A stretch of 64,000 bases of DNA. Source: Chitinophaga niastensis. Its GTDB lineage: Bacteria; Bacteroidota; Bacteroidia; Chitinophagales; Chitinophagaceae. The stretch is taken from NCBI RefSeq assembly GCF_003014755.1, contig NZ_PYAW01000001.1, forward strand, positions 1,488,001 through 1,552,000. The letters are read 5' to 3'. The notes beneath the pieces were generated by a model. It saw only the letters and a list, made by a program, of their open reading frames with translations. It was not told the DNA's origin and searched no databases. The translations under genes were made by a program, and so were the position numbers. Positions 63,685 to 64,000 of the stretch are shown here, one piece after another; positions within the stretch are counted from its first letter, which is position 1, and each line of letters starts with the position of its first letter.

Positions 63685-64000
63685 TTAAGCCATTTCCATT
63701 TCCCGTAATTCCAATACACTTGTTGTCCATAACCGCAACTCATCACAGAGCGCAGGATTATTGAGCAGTGACTGGCCATAGGAAGGAATCATTTTTTTCA
63801 GTTTGATCTGCCATGCTTCAGTTTCCACTTCTTCTTTGAAGCAGCGTTTCAGCAGGTTGAGCATGATGGAAACCGCTGTGGAAGCGCCCGGAGAAGCACC
63901 CAGCAGGGCAGCGATAGAACCGTCTGCTGCACTTACTACTTCTGTACCGAATTCCAGGATACCACCATGTTCAGGATCTTTTTTGATTACCTGTACACGC
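63685..64000 (-). CDS. mqo: Malate:quinone oxidoreductase, C-terminal part
   Basis: The frame runs off the right edge, so only the last 105 codons are present. Visible motifs: [40 protein letters not shown] and the C-terminal [23 protein letters not shown], all standard for Mqo. The enzyme is a peripheral membrane FAD protein that oxidises malate to oxaloacetate and reduces quinone in the citric acid cycle. The stop is TAA at 63685-63687. No break or frameshift is seen in the part present. Confidence 0.92.
   Translation of the reverse strand, partial: RVQVIKKDPEHGGILEFGTEVVSAADGSIAALLGASPGASTAVSIMLNLLKRCFKEEVETEAWQIKLKKMIPSYGQSLLNNPALCDELRLWTTSVLELREMEMA

Noticed and set aside
1..64000. tRNA, rRNA, transposases or phage genes
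   Set aside because: No GGTTCGAATCC-type arms, rRNA-like stretches, DDE or recombinase motifs were noticed in the gaps or genes. The palindromic repeats carry no transposase.

Overview
The window looks like a chromosomal segment of a Bacteroidota member close to Chitinophaga (Chitinophagaceae). The signs are a SusC/SusD pair, an ECF sigma/FecR/TonB-receptor/DUF4249 cassette, a type B T9SS sorting domain, several DUF1080 domains, few Shine-Dalgarno sites, and Bacteroidota-type promoters (TTG, about 20 nt, TAnnTTTG). I found no transposase, phage gene, rRNA, tRNA or CRISPR array. The species assignment is inference.

Layout. 1-680 is the 3' end of an FG-GAP/VCBS protein. 1115-8658 is a complete ebo operon (eboA, TatD-like eboB, UbiA-like eboC, dehydroquinate-synthase-like eboD, eboE, phosphatase-like eboF and a small membrane protein), a conserved cluster with an unsettled product. 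8805-20203 holds sugar-related genes: a secreted Gfo/Idh/MocA oxidoreductase, a TauE/SafE permease, a DUF885 lipoprotein, a tandem DUF1080 protein and a divergent susC/susD. 20552-30662 is mostly housekeeping: DJ-1/PfpI, a lone atpG, scpB, then a leftward block of pnp, SDR, DUF1080, rny, zapA, a coiled-coil protein and pheT. 30663-31134 carries an array of DnaA-box-like sites, three of them spaced exactly 22 bp, and transcription diverges here into dnaB. It is a candidate replication origin or a DnaA-controlled dnaB promoter.

Right of it come a MATE exporter, rsmE, pyrD, the sigma/anti-sigma/receptor/DUF4249 signalling cassette, two small hypothetical genes, and a glutamate module (gadB, AspT-type antiporter, DcaP-like porin, exported glutaminase) that would form a proton-consuming glutamine-to-GABA route. 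Next are a CbpA-like chaperone with an overlapping unknown gene and a DHA2 exporter, a receiver-PAS-kinase protein, a cadherin-like T9SS cargo, a CvfB-like regulator and a second TauE/SafE permease with DUF1634. The window ends with a polysaccharide group (beta-helix protein, GH29 fucosidase, S1 sulfatase) and the C-terminus of mqo.

Two features tie distant parts together. LacI-type operator candidates (TGCAA-N-CG-N-TTGCA) lie upstream of the Gfo/Idh gene, the tandem DUF1080 gene, susC and the fucosidase/sulfatase pair, suggesting one carbohydrate regulon. About a dozen intergenic inverted repeats built from a few shared words sit at or next to stop codons. The largest is a perfect 141-bp inverted repeat running from the stop codon of rsmE to that of pyrD.
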